Source: Turicimonas muris (GTDB lineage Bacteria; Pseudomonadota; Gammaproteobacteria; Burkholderiales; Burkholderiaceae_F). From it: a stretch of 64,000 bases of DNA. Shown here one piece after another: positions 6,824-16,839 of this stretch. The translations under genes and the position numbers were made by a program. The stretch spans positions 43,868-107,867 of the forward strand of contig NZ_NHMP01000007.1 in the NCBI RefSeq assembly GCF_002221595.1, given 5' to 3'. Positions within the stretch are counted from its first letter, which is position 1. Every line of letters begins with the position of its first letter. Below the pieces are notes generated by a model. The model was given only the letters and a program-made list of their open reading frames with translations, ran no database searches and was not told the DNA's origin.

Positions 6824-9800
6824 TTTCAATTGTACAAACTTACATCCTTCAACTGAAACGGTCTTGGTTTGACGGGTGGCTGCGTGCGATGATGTTTCAA
6901 TTGTACAAACTTACATCCTTCAACTGAAACAGTCAACTGTGGCGGAAAAATGAAGAAGTTCCGTGTTTCAATTGTACAAACTTACATCCTTCAACTGAAA
7001 CATGCATTCATCATTTCGCGCCTGCGGAGGAAAAAGTTTCAATTGTACAAACTTACATCCTTCAACTGAAACAGCGGTGCTATTACTTATCGTTCTGATC
7101 TTCTTAGCGTTTCAATTGTACAAACTTACATCCTTCAACTGAAACGAGAAGAAAAAGTAATAGCACGATTGCCTTTACTAGGTTTCAATTGTACAAACTT
7201 ACATCCTTCAACTGAAACTTACGGAAAACTTTGCGGGAACGTCTACGGGTTAAGTTTCAATTGTACAAACTTACATCCTTCAACTGAAACAAACTGAAGA
7301 CGAATATCCGAAGGTAAAGATTCAAAGTTTCAATTGTACAAACTTACATCCTTCAACTGAAACAACCGCCGGAGTTTGCTGACAAAATCGGATTTAAGTT
7401 TCAATTGTACAAACTTACATCCTTCAACTGAAACAAACCACTCATTCCAAATAAGGTTATATGCTCGAAGTTTCAATTGTACAAACTTACATCCTTCAAC
7501 TGAAACTGCGGAGAAACATCGTTAGTGTTCGATGTCTGTTGGTTTCAATTGTACAAACTTACATCCTTCAACTGAAACTCATTACCATGCAATTATTTTC
7601 AATTGCGATTTTGTTTCAATTGTACAAACTTACATCCTTCAACTGAAACTGAGGCAACGTCTTGAACATTGCACTTTCATTAGGCGTTTCAATTGTACAA
7701 ACTTACATCCTTCAACTGAAACAAATGAGCAAGAGACGGCCAATAAAAATCGAATCTGTTTCAATTGTACAAACTTACATCCTTCAACTGAAACGTAAAA
7801 ATCGAATCTAGAACGTCTAGACCACATACGGTTTCAATTGTACAAACTTACATCCTTCAACTGAAACGTTGTTGGTTTTGAGGGTGTTAGGTTTAACGTT
7901 AGGTTTCAATTGTACAAACTTACATCCTTCAACTGAAACACTGGTGATGGTCCTGACCCGATTTCGAATTTCAAGTTTCAATTGTACAAACTTACATCCT
8001 TCAACTGAAACTTGCATCAGCAGAACGAGCTAACCGACAGCCAATAGTTTCAATTGTACAAACTTACATCCTTCAACTGAAACGGCAAAACTTCATCGAC
8101 ATAAAACGGAACTAAATAGTTTCAATTGTACAAACTTACATCCTTCAACTGAAACTATCTTCCTGCGGCCGTTGGGCAATTCTTGGACACTGTTTCAATT
8201 GTACAAACTTACATCCTTCAACTGAAACGTACTGGTTTAAATAGCGCACTTTCCCTTGCAAATGAGTTTCAATTGTACAAACTTACATCCTTCAACTGAA
8301 ACTTTTGGTCCATTCCTAACCGCTGAATACTGTTTGGTTTCAATTGTACAAACTTACATCCTTCAACTGAAACCTGTGAGGGCCGAATAGTCCACGCTAA
8401 GGTATCCGTGTTTCAATTGTACAAACTTACATCCTTCAACTGAAACACGACAAAAACGCTTCCAGCAAGGATTGATTGAAGTTTCAATTGTACAAACTTA
8501 CATCCTTCAACTGAAACATAAACGATGTTAGTCCATCTATCACGCCACGGTAAGTTTCAATTGTACAAACTTACATCCTTCAACTGAAACCATTCATCAA
8601 TGTGGATATTTAGACCGCTGACATGTTTCAATTGTACAAACTTACATCCTTCAACTGAAACAAAATCGGCTCACGGCCGAGGACATAAAGCAGATGAGTT
8701 TCAATTGTACAAACTTACATCCTTCAACTGAAACAGAAACAGGCTGAACAACAGCGGGAAGCTATGCGGTTTCAATTGTACAAACTTACATCCTTCAACT
8801 GAAACTCAGCAGATACGCAAGCGGATCGCATTCTTTAGTTTCAATTGTACAAACTTACATCCTTCAACTGAAACAAGCCCATCCCGGCCCAGACAGCGCA
8901 CCTCTTGTGGGTTTCAATTGTACAAACTTACATCCTTCAACTGAAACTCATTACCATGCAATTATTTTCAATTGCGATTTTGTTTCAATTGTACAAACTT
9001 ACATCCTTCAACTGAAACTGAGGCAACGTCTTGAACATTGCACTTTCATTAGGCGTTTCAATTGTACAAACTTACATCCTTCAACTGAAACAAATGAGCA
9101 AGAGACGGCCAATAAAAATCGAATCTGTTTCAATTGTACAAACTTACATCCTTCAACTGAAACGTAAAAATCGAATCTAGAACGTCTAGACCACATACGG
9201 TTTCAATTGTACAAACTTACATCCTTCAACTGAAACGTTGTTGGTTTTGAGGGTGTTAGGTTTAACGTTAGGTTTCAATTGTACAAACTTACATCCTTCA
9301 ACTGAAACACTGGTGATGGTCCTGACCCGATTTCGAATTTCAAGTTTCAATTGTACAAACTTACATCCTTCAACTGAAACTTGCATCAGCAGAACGAGCT
9401 AACCGACAGCCAATAGTTTCAATTGTACAAACTTACATCCTTCAACTGAAACTATCTTCCTGCGGCCGTTGGGCAATTCTTGGACACTGTTTCAATTGTA
9501 CAAACTTACATCCTTCAACTGAAACGCTGAGCGGCTTGTGCTCTGGCCATGAGATTTTTGTTTCAATTGTACAAACTTACATCCTTCAACTGAAACCTGT
9601 GAGGGCCGAATAGTCCACGCTAAGGTATCCGTGTTTCAATTGTACAAACTTACATCCTTCAACTGAAACACGACAAAAACGCTTCCAGCAAGGATTGATT
9701 GAAGTTTCAATTGTACAAACTTACATCCTTCAACTGAAACATAAACGATGTTAGTCCATCTATCACGCCACGGTAAGTTTCAATTGTACAAACTTACATC

Positions 9801-10100
9801 CTTCAACTGAAACCATTCATCAATGTGGATATTTAGACCGCTGACATGTTTCAATTGTACAAACTTACATCCTTCAACTGAAACAAAATCGGCTCACGGC
9901 CGAGGACATAAAGCAGATGAGTTTCAATTGTACAAACTTACATCCTTCAACTGAAACAGAAACAGGCTGAACAACAGCGGGAAGCTATGCGGTTTCAATT
10001 GTACAAACTTACATCCTTCAACTGAAACGGCTTAATAGTGATCGGGGTGTTCTTTTCACCCTTGTTTCAATTGTACAAACTTACATCCTTCAACTGAAAC
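6823..10100 (-). CRISPR. Type II-B CRISPR array, 46 repeats and 45 spacers
   Basis: The repeat is 37 bases, beginning GTTTCAATTG and ending CAACTGAAAC on the plus strand. By hand count there are 46 copies with no variant seen, the first at 6823-6859 and the last at 10064-10100. Spacers are 32-37 bases, mostly 34-36. Fourteen spacers occur twice, leaving 31 distinct. I assign transcription to the minus strand for four reasons: the minus-strand repeat starts GTTTCAGTTG as in Francisella type II-B crRNAs, it can pair with the tracrRNA at 16738-16833, a terminator lies at 6767-6823, and an AT-rich leader lies next to 10100. The newest spacer should therefore be at 10029-10063 and the oldest at 6860-6893. 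Confidence 0.98.
7542..10028. repeat. Segmental duplication inside the CRISPR array
   Basis: The block of spacers 11-27 (repeats from 7542, spacers up to 8768) reappears in the same order as spacers 30-44 (8911 to 9991). The first copy has three spacers absent from the second (at 8084-8118, 8229-8265, 8303-8336). The second has one absent from the first (9526-9559). Shared spacers are identical. Confidence 0.95.
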
Positions 10101-10160
10101 TTGGATAGCCTGAATGCGCAGACTTGTCGCCTATCCATAGGTTGTCATAATACTTTCCCG
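10101..10160 (-). promoter_or_regulatory. CRISPR leader with candidate pre-crRNA promoter and inverted repeat
   Basis: This stretch separates cas4 from the leader-proximal repeat. A -10-like TATTAT (minus, 10152-10147) would start transcription near 10140; no convincing -35 was seen. A 7-bp inverted repeat, TGGATAG at 10102-10108 and CTATCCA at 10131-10137, abuts the first repeat and could mark the integration site. AT-rich sequence continues to 10257. Confidence 0.55.
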
Positions 10161-10257
10161 AGAGAATTTAAGAGGGCTAAATAAATGGGAAAAGGGGGTT
10201 TATTTCGATTTTACAAAGTCTCCTATTGTCCTCTAAATATTGGAACCAGGGAAACCC

Positions 10258-10869
10258 CTAAAATCTATCTGCACAGAAGTTTAAATATTCGCATTGGCAA
10301 CATTGCCTCTCACTTGCACTGCTCTCAGGTAATAGACCTGCAACAAGGGAGGCTTTGATGTACTCTAAGCACTTCTTTACATCTTCTCTTTTCTGCTCAT
10401 CAATCCTTATGCCAAATACTTTGCCCTTTTTCCCTAAAACCAAGAAGCCTTGTTGTATAGATTTACAATATTTTTCTTCCAGTGCAAGCGCATAAGCTGA
10501 GAGCTGGAGCACATGAGCTCTCCTTATTTCTTCTTTTTCAGCCAATTTAAACTCGATCGGGCAAATATCTCCCGAGTTGAAGAAAAAGACCCCGTCCACT
10601 CTGCCGTGAAACTTAAGAAGTTCACTTTTAACGTCTACATGGGGTACAAACCTTCCCTCATCAAAGCGAACTGAAGAAAGATTTCGACGTCTCTGCAAAA
10701 CCGACATCCTCTCATGAAAGCTCAGTCCTTCCTCAACCCATGGTTTTAGTTCGGGGCTGATGCCATAAACGAGATAGAAAAAAGGTATTCTTGGACAAAA
10801 ACAATATTGCCGAATTAAAGAAATGGGAATACTGTCTTCAAAGGAAAAGATATCCGTCGGCTTCAACAT
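10258..10869 (-). CDS. cas4: CRISPR-associated exonuclease Cas4
   Basis: Cas4 is a RecB-type nuclease with an iron-sulfur cluster that trims and selects protospacers by PAM during adaptation. The 203-residue protein has the nuclease residues D92 (GRVDGV), E106 and K108 (IEFKL), and a QxxxY motif (Q122, Y126). Cysteines near the N-terminus (C23, C25) and the C-terminus (C190, C191, C193, C199) fit the cluster. Its start overlaps cas2 by 32 bases, indicating coupled translation. The presence of cas4 beside cas9 defines subtype II-B. Confidence 0.94.
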   Translation of the reverse strand: MLKPTDIFSFEDSIPISLIRQYCFCPRIPFFYLVYGISPELKPWVEEGLSFHERMSVLQRRRNLSSVRFDEGRFVPHVDVKSELLKFHGRVDGVFFFNSGDICPIEFKLAEKEEIRRAHVLQLSAYALALEEKYCKSIQQGFLVLGKKGKVFGIRIDEQKREDVKKCLEYIKASLVAGLLPESSASERQCCQCEYLNFCADRF

Positions 10870-11128
10870 ATTGAAAATCTCTATATCCCAAACAGGCCCG
10901 TACTTTATTTATATCTAAGTGGCAAGGGAACCACAAGCACCTGTCCTCTTCGTCCAATAAAACTTTTCTTGCGAGAACCTCTAAACTTCGAGCCTCTGGC
11001 GGGTTAAGACCTCCATAGAAGACTGATTTTTGCAGTGGTACCAAACCCAACTCTTTTAGAGAATCCGAAAACTTCTTCCTTCTCGTGCTGTCAGAAACGT
11101 CATAGCAGACCAAATAATTTACATACAT
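10838..11128 (-). CDS. cas2: CRISPR-associated endoribonuclease Cas2
   Basis: Cas2 forms the structural core of the Cas1-Cas2 spacer integrase. The 96-residue protein has the ferredoxin-like start YLVCYDVSD with the conserved aspartate D10, and the QKSVFYGGL strand. A GAGGAAG ribosome-binding site precedes the ATG at 11128. It lies 7 bases after cas1 and overlaps cas4. Confidence 0.96.
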   Translation of the reverse strand: MYVNYLVCYDVSDSTRRKKFSDSLKELGLVPLQKSVFYGGLNPPEARSLEVLARKVLLDEEDRCLWFPCHLDINKVRACLGYRDFQYVEADGYLFL

Positions 11129-11135
11129 TTCTTCC

Positions 11136-12143
11136 TCACCACTTGAAAGTTAACCCTTTATATCTTTTCTGACCCACAAACGTTGCGCAAAGCCGGTAAA
11201 CCTGTCGCTGTAGGACATTTTCTAAGCGGCATTTTTTCCCTTTGTATAGCACCAATCCAGACATTACCGCGTCAATATTGTCTGAAATTTGCTTCTTTAA
11301 ATTTTTATCCAAAAGCTGTCGATTCTCATCTTCACCTTTTTCTAAACAGGATTTCATTTTTATAATCGTCCGATCCACAACCCAAGCCCTATATTCTTCC
11401 ATCAGATCGAGAGCTAGCGACGGTTTGCCAGGTCGATCGACATGCAAAAATCCGGCATACAGCTCCAACCCGGCGTTGGCCAGAGCAGAATGCACATAGC
11501 TTTGTAGAATTGCGTAGGCGTAGTTGAGAGCTGCATTTGTTATCTCTTGTGCTCCTCTGCCCTCTCGATTAGTAAATGTTGAAGGAAGAAGATGAGTATC
11601 CCGAAGAGCTTGCCAGTAGTGGACAGAAACTCGGCCCTCAATACCTAGAAGCCTGTCTCTCCATTCTGTCTCTTTTGTGTTGATAGAACTGATAGCGTTT
11701 AGAAGAGGATTAATGTCATCAGCTTTATCCTTCAGCAATTTACCAGCAGGTAGTCCTTTTTTGCATAAATACTTGCTGAAATAGAGTAATACCGCACGTT
11801 GATTCTTGATTTTTGTCTTTATAACTTCTTGTGCTAGGGAGCAACTGTTTTCTGAATTAATAAAATCGAATTGACTCTTTCGTACTTTGACAACAGCATG
11901 TTGGTACGTTCCAGATAGTTCGCTGACCCCTACACCTCTCCAATCAAGAAACACAAGTTTAATTCCCCGAGCCGCACAGGCTAAAACAAGATCAGAAGAC
12001 AACGCAATGTGTCGCTCCAACCTCACAGTTCTTAATCGCGAGAGTGGAGCTTCATAAATGACTCGGTTGTCTTCTTTAACTACAAGCAAATTTCCCTTCA
12101 GGCCTACAAAGCTTCCTACGGAGGAAATTGTAAGATGTCTCAT
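11136..12143 (-). CDS. cas1: CRISPR-associated integrase Cas1
   Basis: Cas1 is the metal-dependent DNA integrase that inserts new spacers at the leader-proximal repeat. The protein is 335 residues. The catalytic triad is visible as E169 (GIEGRVS), H234 (FLHVDRPGK) and D246 (LALDLMEEYR). The N-terminal beta-sandwich half carries the dimerising region, as in other Cas1 proteins. It starts 3 bases after the cas9 stop, so cas9-cas1-cas2-cas4 is one transcript. Confidence 0.97.
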   Translation of the reverse strand: MRHLTISSVGSFVGLKGNLLVVKEDNRVIYEAPLSRLRTVRLERHIALSSDLVLACAARGIKLVFLDWRGVGVSELSGTYQHAVVKVRKSQFDFINSENSCSLAQEVIKTKIKNQRAVLLYFSKYLCKKGLPAGKLLKDKADDINPLLNAISSINTKETEWRDRLLGIEGRVSVHYWQALRDTHLLPSTFTNREGRGAQEITNAALNYAYAILQSYVHSALANAGLELYAGFLHVDRPGKPSLALDLMEEYRAWVVDRTIIKMKSCLEKGEDENRQLLDKNLKKQISDNIDAVMSGLVLYKGKKCRLENVLQRQVYRLCATFVGQKRYKGLTFKW

Positions 12144-12146
12144 AGC

Positions 12147-15100
12147 TTATGCAGTCACGTAAGAGAACTTAACCGTACTTCCAACTAGCTCAATATTCAT
12201 CGTAAATTTCTTATTATTCTCCCTAGGTTTTGGGAAGAACTGTGCCAGTTCTTCGTTCTTATAAATGCCCTCCTCAAAAAAATCTTTTGTCTCACGTATG
12301 ACTTTACTTGGAAGAGTTAAGGAACTTTTATCTTTGGCTTTTTGCAGTTCTTTATCCCACAATAGATAAAGATCAAACGGTAGCGTGGCTCTAATGTATC
12401 GGCGGGCTTTCGTGCCGGGTGCGTGCTCGACTATTACTCCTTCTTTTTCATAAACGGTCTTCCACTCGTCCATTTTTACACACTCGTTAACAGGCTGATA
12501 CTGGTATTCATAAATTTTTAGATTTTTGGTTGTTAATCGAGGATGTGGTAGCGGAGAATTAAATAAAATCTTGCCGTCCTTCTTAGAAAAACCATAATAA
12601 AGCTGATTTGCATCAATTGATTGGTAAACGTACCCATCTCGAAAGTCTTTTCTTCTTATACGCACTGCACCCGATTGACTTGCTAGCATGGGTAAGCTCA
12701 TAGATCTTTTAACTTTTTTATGTCTTACACTGCTCTTTTCCGATGTTGTCCATAAAGAAGATAACCTGGCATTTACTTCTTCCAATCCTCCTTCTGGGCA
12801 AGCAGTCAGGAAATTACTCAATTCCTCTGATAGTTCTTGCCATCTCTTATAAGAGGGATAGACAATATTTCCTTTTGCTGAAAATTGTCTTTCTCTGTCT
12901 CTCAGCTCCAATTTAAGCAAAAATTCTCTCTTGAAGTTAGATTGATATTTCGACTTCAATTTAATTTTTTTAGAGGCCGTATCTACCAATTCTGTCAATA
13001 CCTCTTGCTTCAAAGTAGTGTAATGAAGCTGATTCAGAAGACTAAGCTGCCTTGATTCATCGTTAGATAATAAAGCACAACCGGCTTTGCCCATCAACTG
13101 GAAAGCTTTAGTTTTGTCAATGCGGTAAGTGCCTTCGTCTTTACTCTCGTTCCTTTTTTCAAAGAACGGTTCAAGAATCTGTAACAAGAGATGAGGATTC
13201 TTACCCTTGACCTGAGTCAGACTCTCTTTTTCATTAGAGCCTTTTTTATCGTTATCAAATCCAACAAAAACCTCCTCCTTCTTTTTATAAATATTCAAAA
13301 ATCTTTCTGCATATATAGTGTCTTTAAAGATAGCCGAATTATTAATTCGATCTTTTTGAGAAAAAGATTTTGGAGATATCTGAACCACTTGACACGTTTC
13401 AGGATATAACTTTTTAAGAAGTTGGGCGGCTCTCATACTATGTGAATCGGCTAGCAGAGCGTCCCCATGGAGGACACATTCTGCACTCGCATCTCCACAT
13501 GCGGCTGCATAAACGCACATCGCATCAACGCTGTGAGAGGAGACGGATTGAATGTCTTCTTTAAACATGGAGTTTTCAAGCTCTCCCAGCTGTGAACGCA
13601 ACGAGCTCACAGTGACAGCGGGAATCGAAAATGCATCAAAAGATAACTTGTTGCCGGTCTCTGTTAGCCAATTCTGCAAGCCATTTTCTAAGTAGCTTCT
13701 AAGAGTTCGTATAAACCAAGCTTGGGAACCATTAACTACTGTTTTTCTGCGAGCTCCCAAAACTGAGAGCACCTCTTTTCTGGCATCGCTTCCAGGATTT
13801 AGAAATAGAGCGTGGCGTACACAATTCCTTTCCTCTTGGCTTAACAAATCTAGATATCCGAGTCGTTTGTTTTCGATTAGCTGTTGAACAGTTGATTCTA
13901 TCTTGCTCTCAATAGTGGAAAAATCAGATGTTCCGAAAACTGCAGTTAAATAAGCGGAATTGAGTTGTTTAAGGAAGTAGAGATTTTCCTTTTTAGCCGC
14001 ATTTCCCTGTCTGGATACGAAAATGAGATTAACTTCAGAATTAAAAATTGAAGAATAATTTTTGATAGTTTTGCTTCTGGGAATAATATGGTCTACTTCC
14101 CCTTCGCTATTTAGAGGCGCACCTGTGTACGCACAGATTCCCTTAGCATCATCTTTGATTCTTTCTTCTTTAGAGAGCCATTTCTTTTTCTGAGCCTCTC
14201 CGGCTTTTTCGATCTTTTCTTGTTTCTTTTTAAGTCTTGAATCCGATAACTCTAACCGTTTAAGTTCCAGCAAGGAGGCCGTAAAATTGAATTTATTCTC
14301 TTCAACTAAAATCGGTACTACTATCTCGGCGCCTTGATCTTGAGTGTCCCTCTTGATTTTTTCTATCAGACGTTTACCTACTTCGCGAGCATTTCTCTCT
14401 AAAACTCTTCTCATATACCCGTCAAACGGTCTTACTGAGTCAGCGGGTAGTGGTCCGCATTGGGCGGCACCATTTTTAAACGTTAATCTCCACGCGTTTT
14501 CCAATAAAGCAGCAGTAGTGATTTTGGTAAAGCCCGATCTTTCTGTCTCGATAATTGTATAAAGTTGTGCTAAAGAGAAGGGATTCGCAAATTTTGTTCT
14601 TTGTTCGTCTGACAGTCCCAACTGCTCCCCAATAAAAGCCGCAGTCAACGAAACATCCTGCTTCAGCTTCACATATTCTTTTTCTTCTGAATCTAATTTT
14701 TCATTACCAAGGGCGGCTTTGGTCAAGGCACTTTGGTACTCTAAGTTAAAAGCAGAACCTCGATCTTTTCTTAATTGCTCTATGCGAGTACAAATACTTT
14801 TTACCGTACTGTTGCCTTTGACCTTTCCGTTCCAAACGTCAGCAATAAATCTTTTTGCTGTCTCTTCGTCAACTCTTAGGACATTAGCTACAAGACGATC
14901 TAAAACTTTTTTCTTCTGTTTTGGATGCAAATCAGATCTTTCCAGAATAGATTCTTTCTCATTCCACAACCCTTTCTGTGCCTTTGCTACTTCGTAGAAA
15001 TATCTTCTGGCGAAGTCCAAAAATGGTCCAAAATTTTGCTCTTCCAATGTCTTAAACAACAGCAAATTTCTTGTAGCAGCTTCAGAATAAAGTGTAGGGC

Positions 15101-16415
15101 TCGAAAGTATCTTTCTTATTTCGAAAATATCATTTACCTTGGAGCGGTCTAAAGCTCTTTGAAGAATGTAAGAAAGTCGAAAATCCAAAGAGTCTTGAGT
15201 TGTTCTCCTGGATTTTCTATCACGATTCTGCAAAATAACATCTAAATTGTCTTGCAAATCAGAATCTGCGTTAACCAAACGAGAAGCCCAACTCCTCCAT
15301 GAGTCGCCGTAGACCTCAGTGAGCTTAGCTGGGTTAAGGTAAAGAGTGTAGTCAAGAGGAGGTCTGCGATTATTTTGGTCCTCATACGGCGGAATTGTGC
15401 TCTTGCAATCTAATTCACACAAGCAGTCAATTATGTCATCGGCCTTGGAAAGAGCTCTAATCACGTCTGAAATTCTTGCCTTGTTTTCAGGATCCGGATG
15501 AAAGTACTTATAAGCTCTAACCCAGATATCCTTGAGTTTTTGCTCATTCAAGGGCTGAGAGTTTTCAGTCTCCACAGGCTTAACTTTCTCGATCCAAGGA
15601 TCGTTAAAATACCAGCGAAGCGCTCTCAGCTGGAGATTTGATAAATTCCCTATCAAGTTCCAAAACCGGCATATGCCCCCGAAAGCTTCTCCAATTTTTT
15701 TCAGCCGAGAATCGCGGCCCATATCGTGAAGAATATTATCTAAATACTTTTCTCTGTGCAGATGGCCTAGAGAAGTTAACTCAGAAATTTGTCGAGCTGC
15801 CTCAATAATTGTTTTTCTCGCTTCAAGATATCTTTCTAGACTTTCTTTTGAACTGTAGTCAGGAAAATTATCCTTGACGTATTTTTTAAAGGTTTTTACA
15901 TCCGGAATTTTTTTATTTGAATTTATTTTATTTACTTCGGACAAATCAGCTGTGAGAGAGTTCCACTGAGTTAAAAGTTCAATATCTGAACTAAAGAAAT
16001 CTTCAAACCCGGGGCACATGGCAAAAACAATCGGATCTACATCATTCAAGCTATCAAGGTCGATTTCTGTCTCGATTCGTGAATAGCCTCTTCTCTTTAA
16101 ATATCCTGACAAAGCTTCTGTCAGCTGAGACTTTTCCTGAGCGCTAAGGACAAAACCTGCTTTCATTAGCTGATGGTCAACAATAAGATTAAGCAGTCTA
16201 CGAGCCAGAACAAATCTCTTTTTTGATCGGACTCTGTGCCGCACCGCAGTTCTATGTTTCATAGAGTAGTGAATCTTATCGGAGTTCACAATCGTCATTG
16301 CTGTTGCATCGGCAGCAGTAGGGAGAACGCCGTCGAGATGAGAAAGCATGAAGACGCCGGTATACTTTGCGCCCATATCGATTCCCACAGGGAAAATATA
16401 CTTAGAAGATTCCAT
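12147..16415 (-). CDS. cas9: CRISPR RNA-guided endonuclease Cas9, type II-B
   Basis: Cas9 cuts DNA matched by a crRNA:tracrRNA duplex. This 1422-residue protein has all nuclease motifs. RuvC-I is VGIDMGAKYTG with D13. An arginine-rich bridge helix covers about residues 53-80. RuvC-II is VPILVEENKF with E705 (or E706). The HNH domain is EVDHIIPRS with D775/H776, followed by N in FNSEVN. RuvC-III is SHSVDAM with H961/D964. A strong AAGGAG sits 6 bases before the ATG. The genes cas1, cas2 and cas4 follow directly, and the tracrRNA lies upstream on the same strand. The size is between II-C and Francisella II-B proteins. Its PAM cannot be read from sequence, although Francisella II-B Cas9 uses NGG. 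Confidence 0.98.
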   Translation of the reverse strand: MESSKYIFPVGIDMGAKYTGVFMLSHLDGVLPTAADATAMTIVNSDKIHYSMKHRTAVRHRVRSKKRFVLARRLLNLIVDHQLMKAGFVLSAQEKSQLTEALSGYLKRRGYSRIETEIDLDSLNDVDPIVFAMCPGFEDFFSSDIELLTQWNSLTADLSEVNKINSNKKIPDVKTFKKYVKDNFPDYSSKESLERYLEARKTIIEAARQISELTSLGHLHREKYLDNILHDMGRDSRLKKIGEAFGGICRFWNLIGNLSNLQLRALRWYFNDPWIEKVKPVETENSQPLNEQKLKDIWVRAYKYFHPDPENKARISDVIRALSKADDIIDCLCELDCKSTIPPYEDQNNRRPPLDYTLYLNPAKLTEVYGDSWRSWASRLVNADSDLQDNLDVILQNRDRKSRRTTQDSLDFRLSYILQRALDRSKVNDIFEIRKILSSPTLYSEAATRNLLLFKTLEEQNFGPFLDFARRYFYEVAKAQKGLWNEKESILERSDLHPKQKKKVLDRLVANVLRVDEETAKRFIADVWNGKVKGNSTVKSICTRIEQLRKDRGSAFNLEYQSALTKAALGNEKLDSEEKEYVKLKQDVSLTAAFIGEQLGLSDEQRTKFANPFSLAQLYTIIETERSGFTKITTAALLENAWRLTFKNGAAQCGPLPADSVRPFDGYMRRVLERNAREVGKRLIEKIKRDTQDQGAEIVVPILVEENKFNFTASLLELKRLELSDSRLKKKQEKIEKAGEAQKKKWLSKEERIKDDAKGICAYTGAPLNSEGEVDHIIPRSKTIKNYSSIFNSEVNLIFVSRQGNAAKKENLYFLKQLNSAYLTAVFGTSDFSTIESKIESTVQQLIENKRLGYLDLLSQEERNCVRHALFLNPGSDARKEVLSVLGARRKTVVNGSQAWFIRTLRSYLENGLQNWLTETGNKLSFDAFSIPAVTVSSLRSQLGELENSMFKEDIQSVSSHSVDAMCVYAAACGDASAECVLHGDALLADSHSMRAAQLLKKLYPETCQVVQISPKSFSQKDRINNSAIFKDTIYAERFLNIYKKKEEVFVGFDNDKKGSNEKESLTQVKGKNPHLLLQILEPFFEKRNESKDEGTYRIDKTKAFQLMGKAGCALLSNDESRQLSLLNQLHYTTLKQEVLTELVDTASKKIKLKSKYQSNFKREFLLKLELRDRERQFSAKGNIVYPSYKRWQELSEELSNFLTACPEGGLEEVNARLSSLWTTSEKSSVRHKKVKRSMSLPMLASQSGAVRIRRKDFRDGYVYQSIDANQLYYGFSKKDGKILFNSPLPHPRLTTKNLKIYEYQYQPVNECVKMDEWKTVYEKEGVIVEHAPGTKARRYIRATLPFDLYLLWDKELQKAKDKSSLTLPSKVIRETKDFFEEGIYKNEELAQFFPKPRENNKKFTMNIELVGSTVKFSYVTA

Positions 16416-16737
16416 TTTTTCTCCTTGTTATGAGTTTTATATAGCGACATCTGTCGGAGAGAAAAAAGAAAAGCTCCCCCCAGGATCAAATCACTACAAA
16501 TAAATTCTTCTTTTGCTTTACCGATTATCCCCTATTTTTAACAGATTGACACTAATTTTCTAAGGGAGACCTCAGTCAAAGGTGAGCAAAACGCAACTAA
16601 CTGTTTTTCAGGGATTTTCTAAGAAAAAGAAAACAAAGAGTCGAGAAAGCTAAGCAAATTTACGGCAGCTAACAGGAGCAAGAGTTGAAATCACAGAAGT
16701 GCAAGCACAGGACATGCGAAATGATAATCGGAAAATG
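16416..16737 (-). other. Upstream region of cas9
   Basis: No gene is supported. On the minus strand a GATAAT near 16527 could be a weak -10 for cas9. A small hairpin, CGACA/TGTCG at 16445-16456, sits in the putative cas9 leader. No second repeat-like (scaRNA-type) sequence was found here by eye. Confidence 0.35.
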
Positions 16738-16833
16738 AAAAACTCCGGATGGTTAACCCAGAGGCCGGAGCCACAACTTAATTTCGTTGATTTCAGCCCG
16801 CAAAAAGCGGCTTCTGAAAGATGTAAGTTTGTT
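16738..16833 (-). ncRNA. tracrRNA
   Basis: The minus strand carries an anti-repeat at 16832-16815. It pairs with repeat positions 9-26 of the crRNA over 18 base pairs, one of them G-U. Next, GAAGC (16814-16810) pairs with GUUUC at the repeat start, leaving a 3-base crRNA bulge, which is the standard lower-stem/bulge/upper-stem design. Downstream are a CCGC-TTTTT-GCGG hairpin and a terminator stem, CTCCGG/CCGGAG (16770-16765 with 16748-16743), followed by five T. The 5' end near 16833 is inferred from the promoter. Length is about 96 bases. The gene is upstream of cas9 on the same strand. Confidence 0.88.
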
Positions 16834-16839
16834 ATGTAC

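Noticed and set aside
7461..9386. Open frames across the CRISPR array with repeating peptides such as SVEGCKFVQLK
   Set aside because: They are translations of the 37-base repeat and its spacers. The same frames reappear in both copies of the duplicated block. They are not genes.
16416..16737. A scaRNA-like second repeat-matching RNA near cas9, as in Francisella
   Set aside because: No second sequence matching the repeat was seen by eye outside the tracrRNA.
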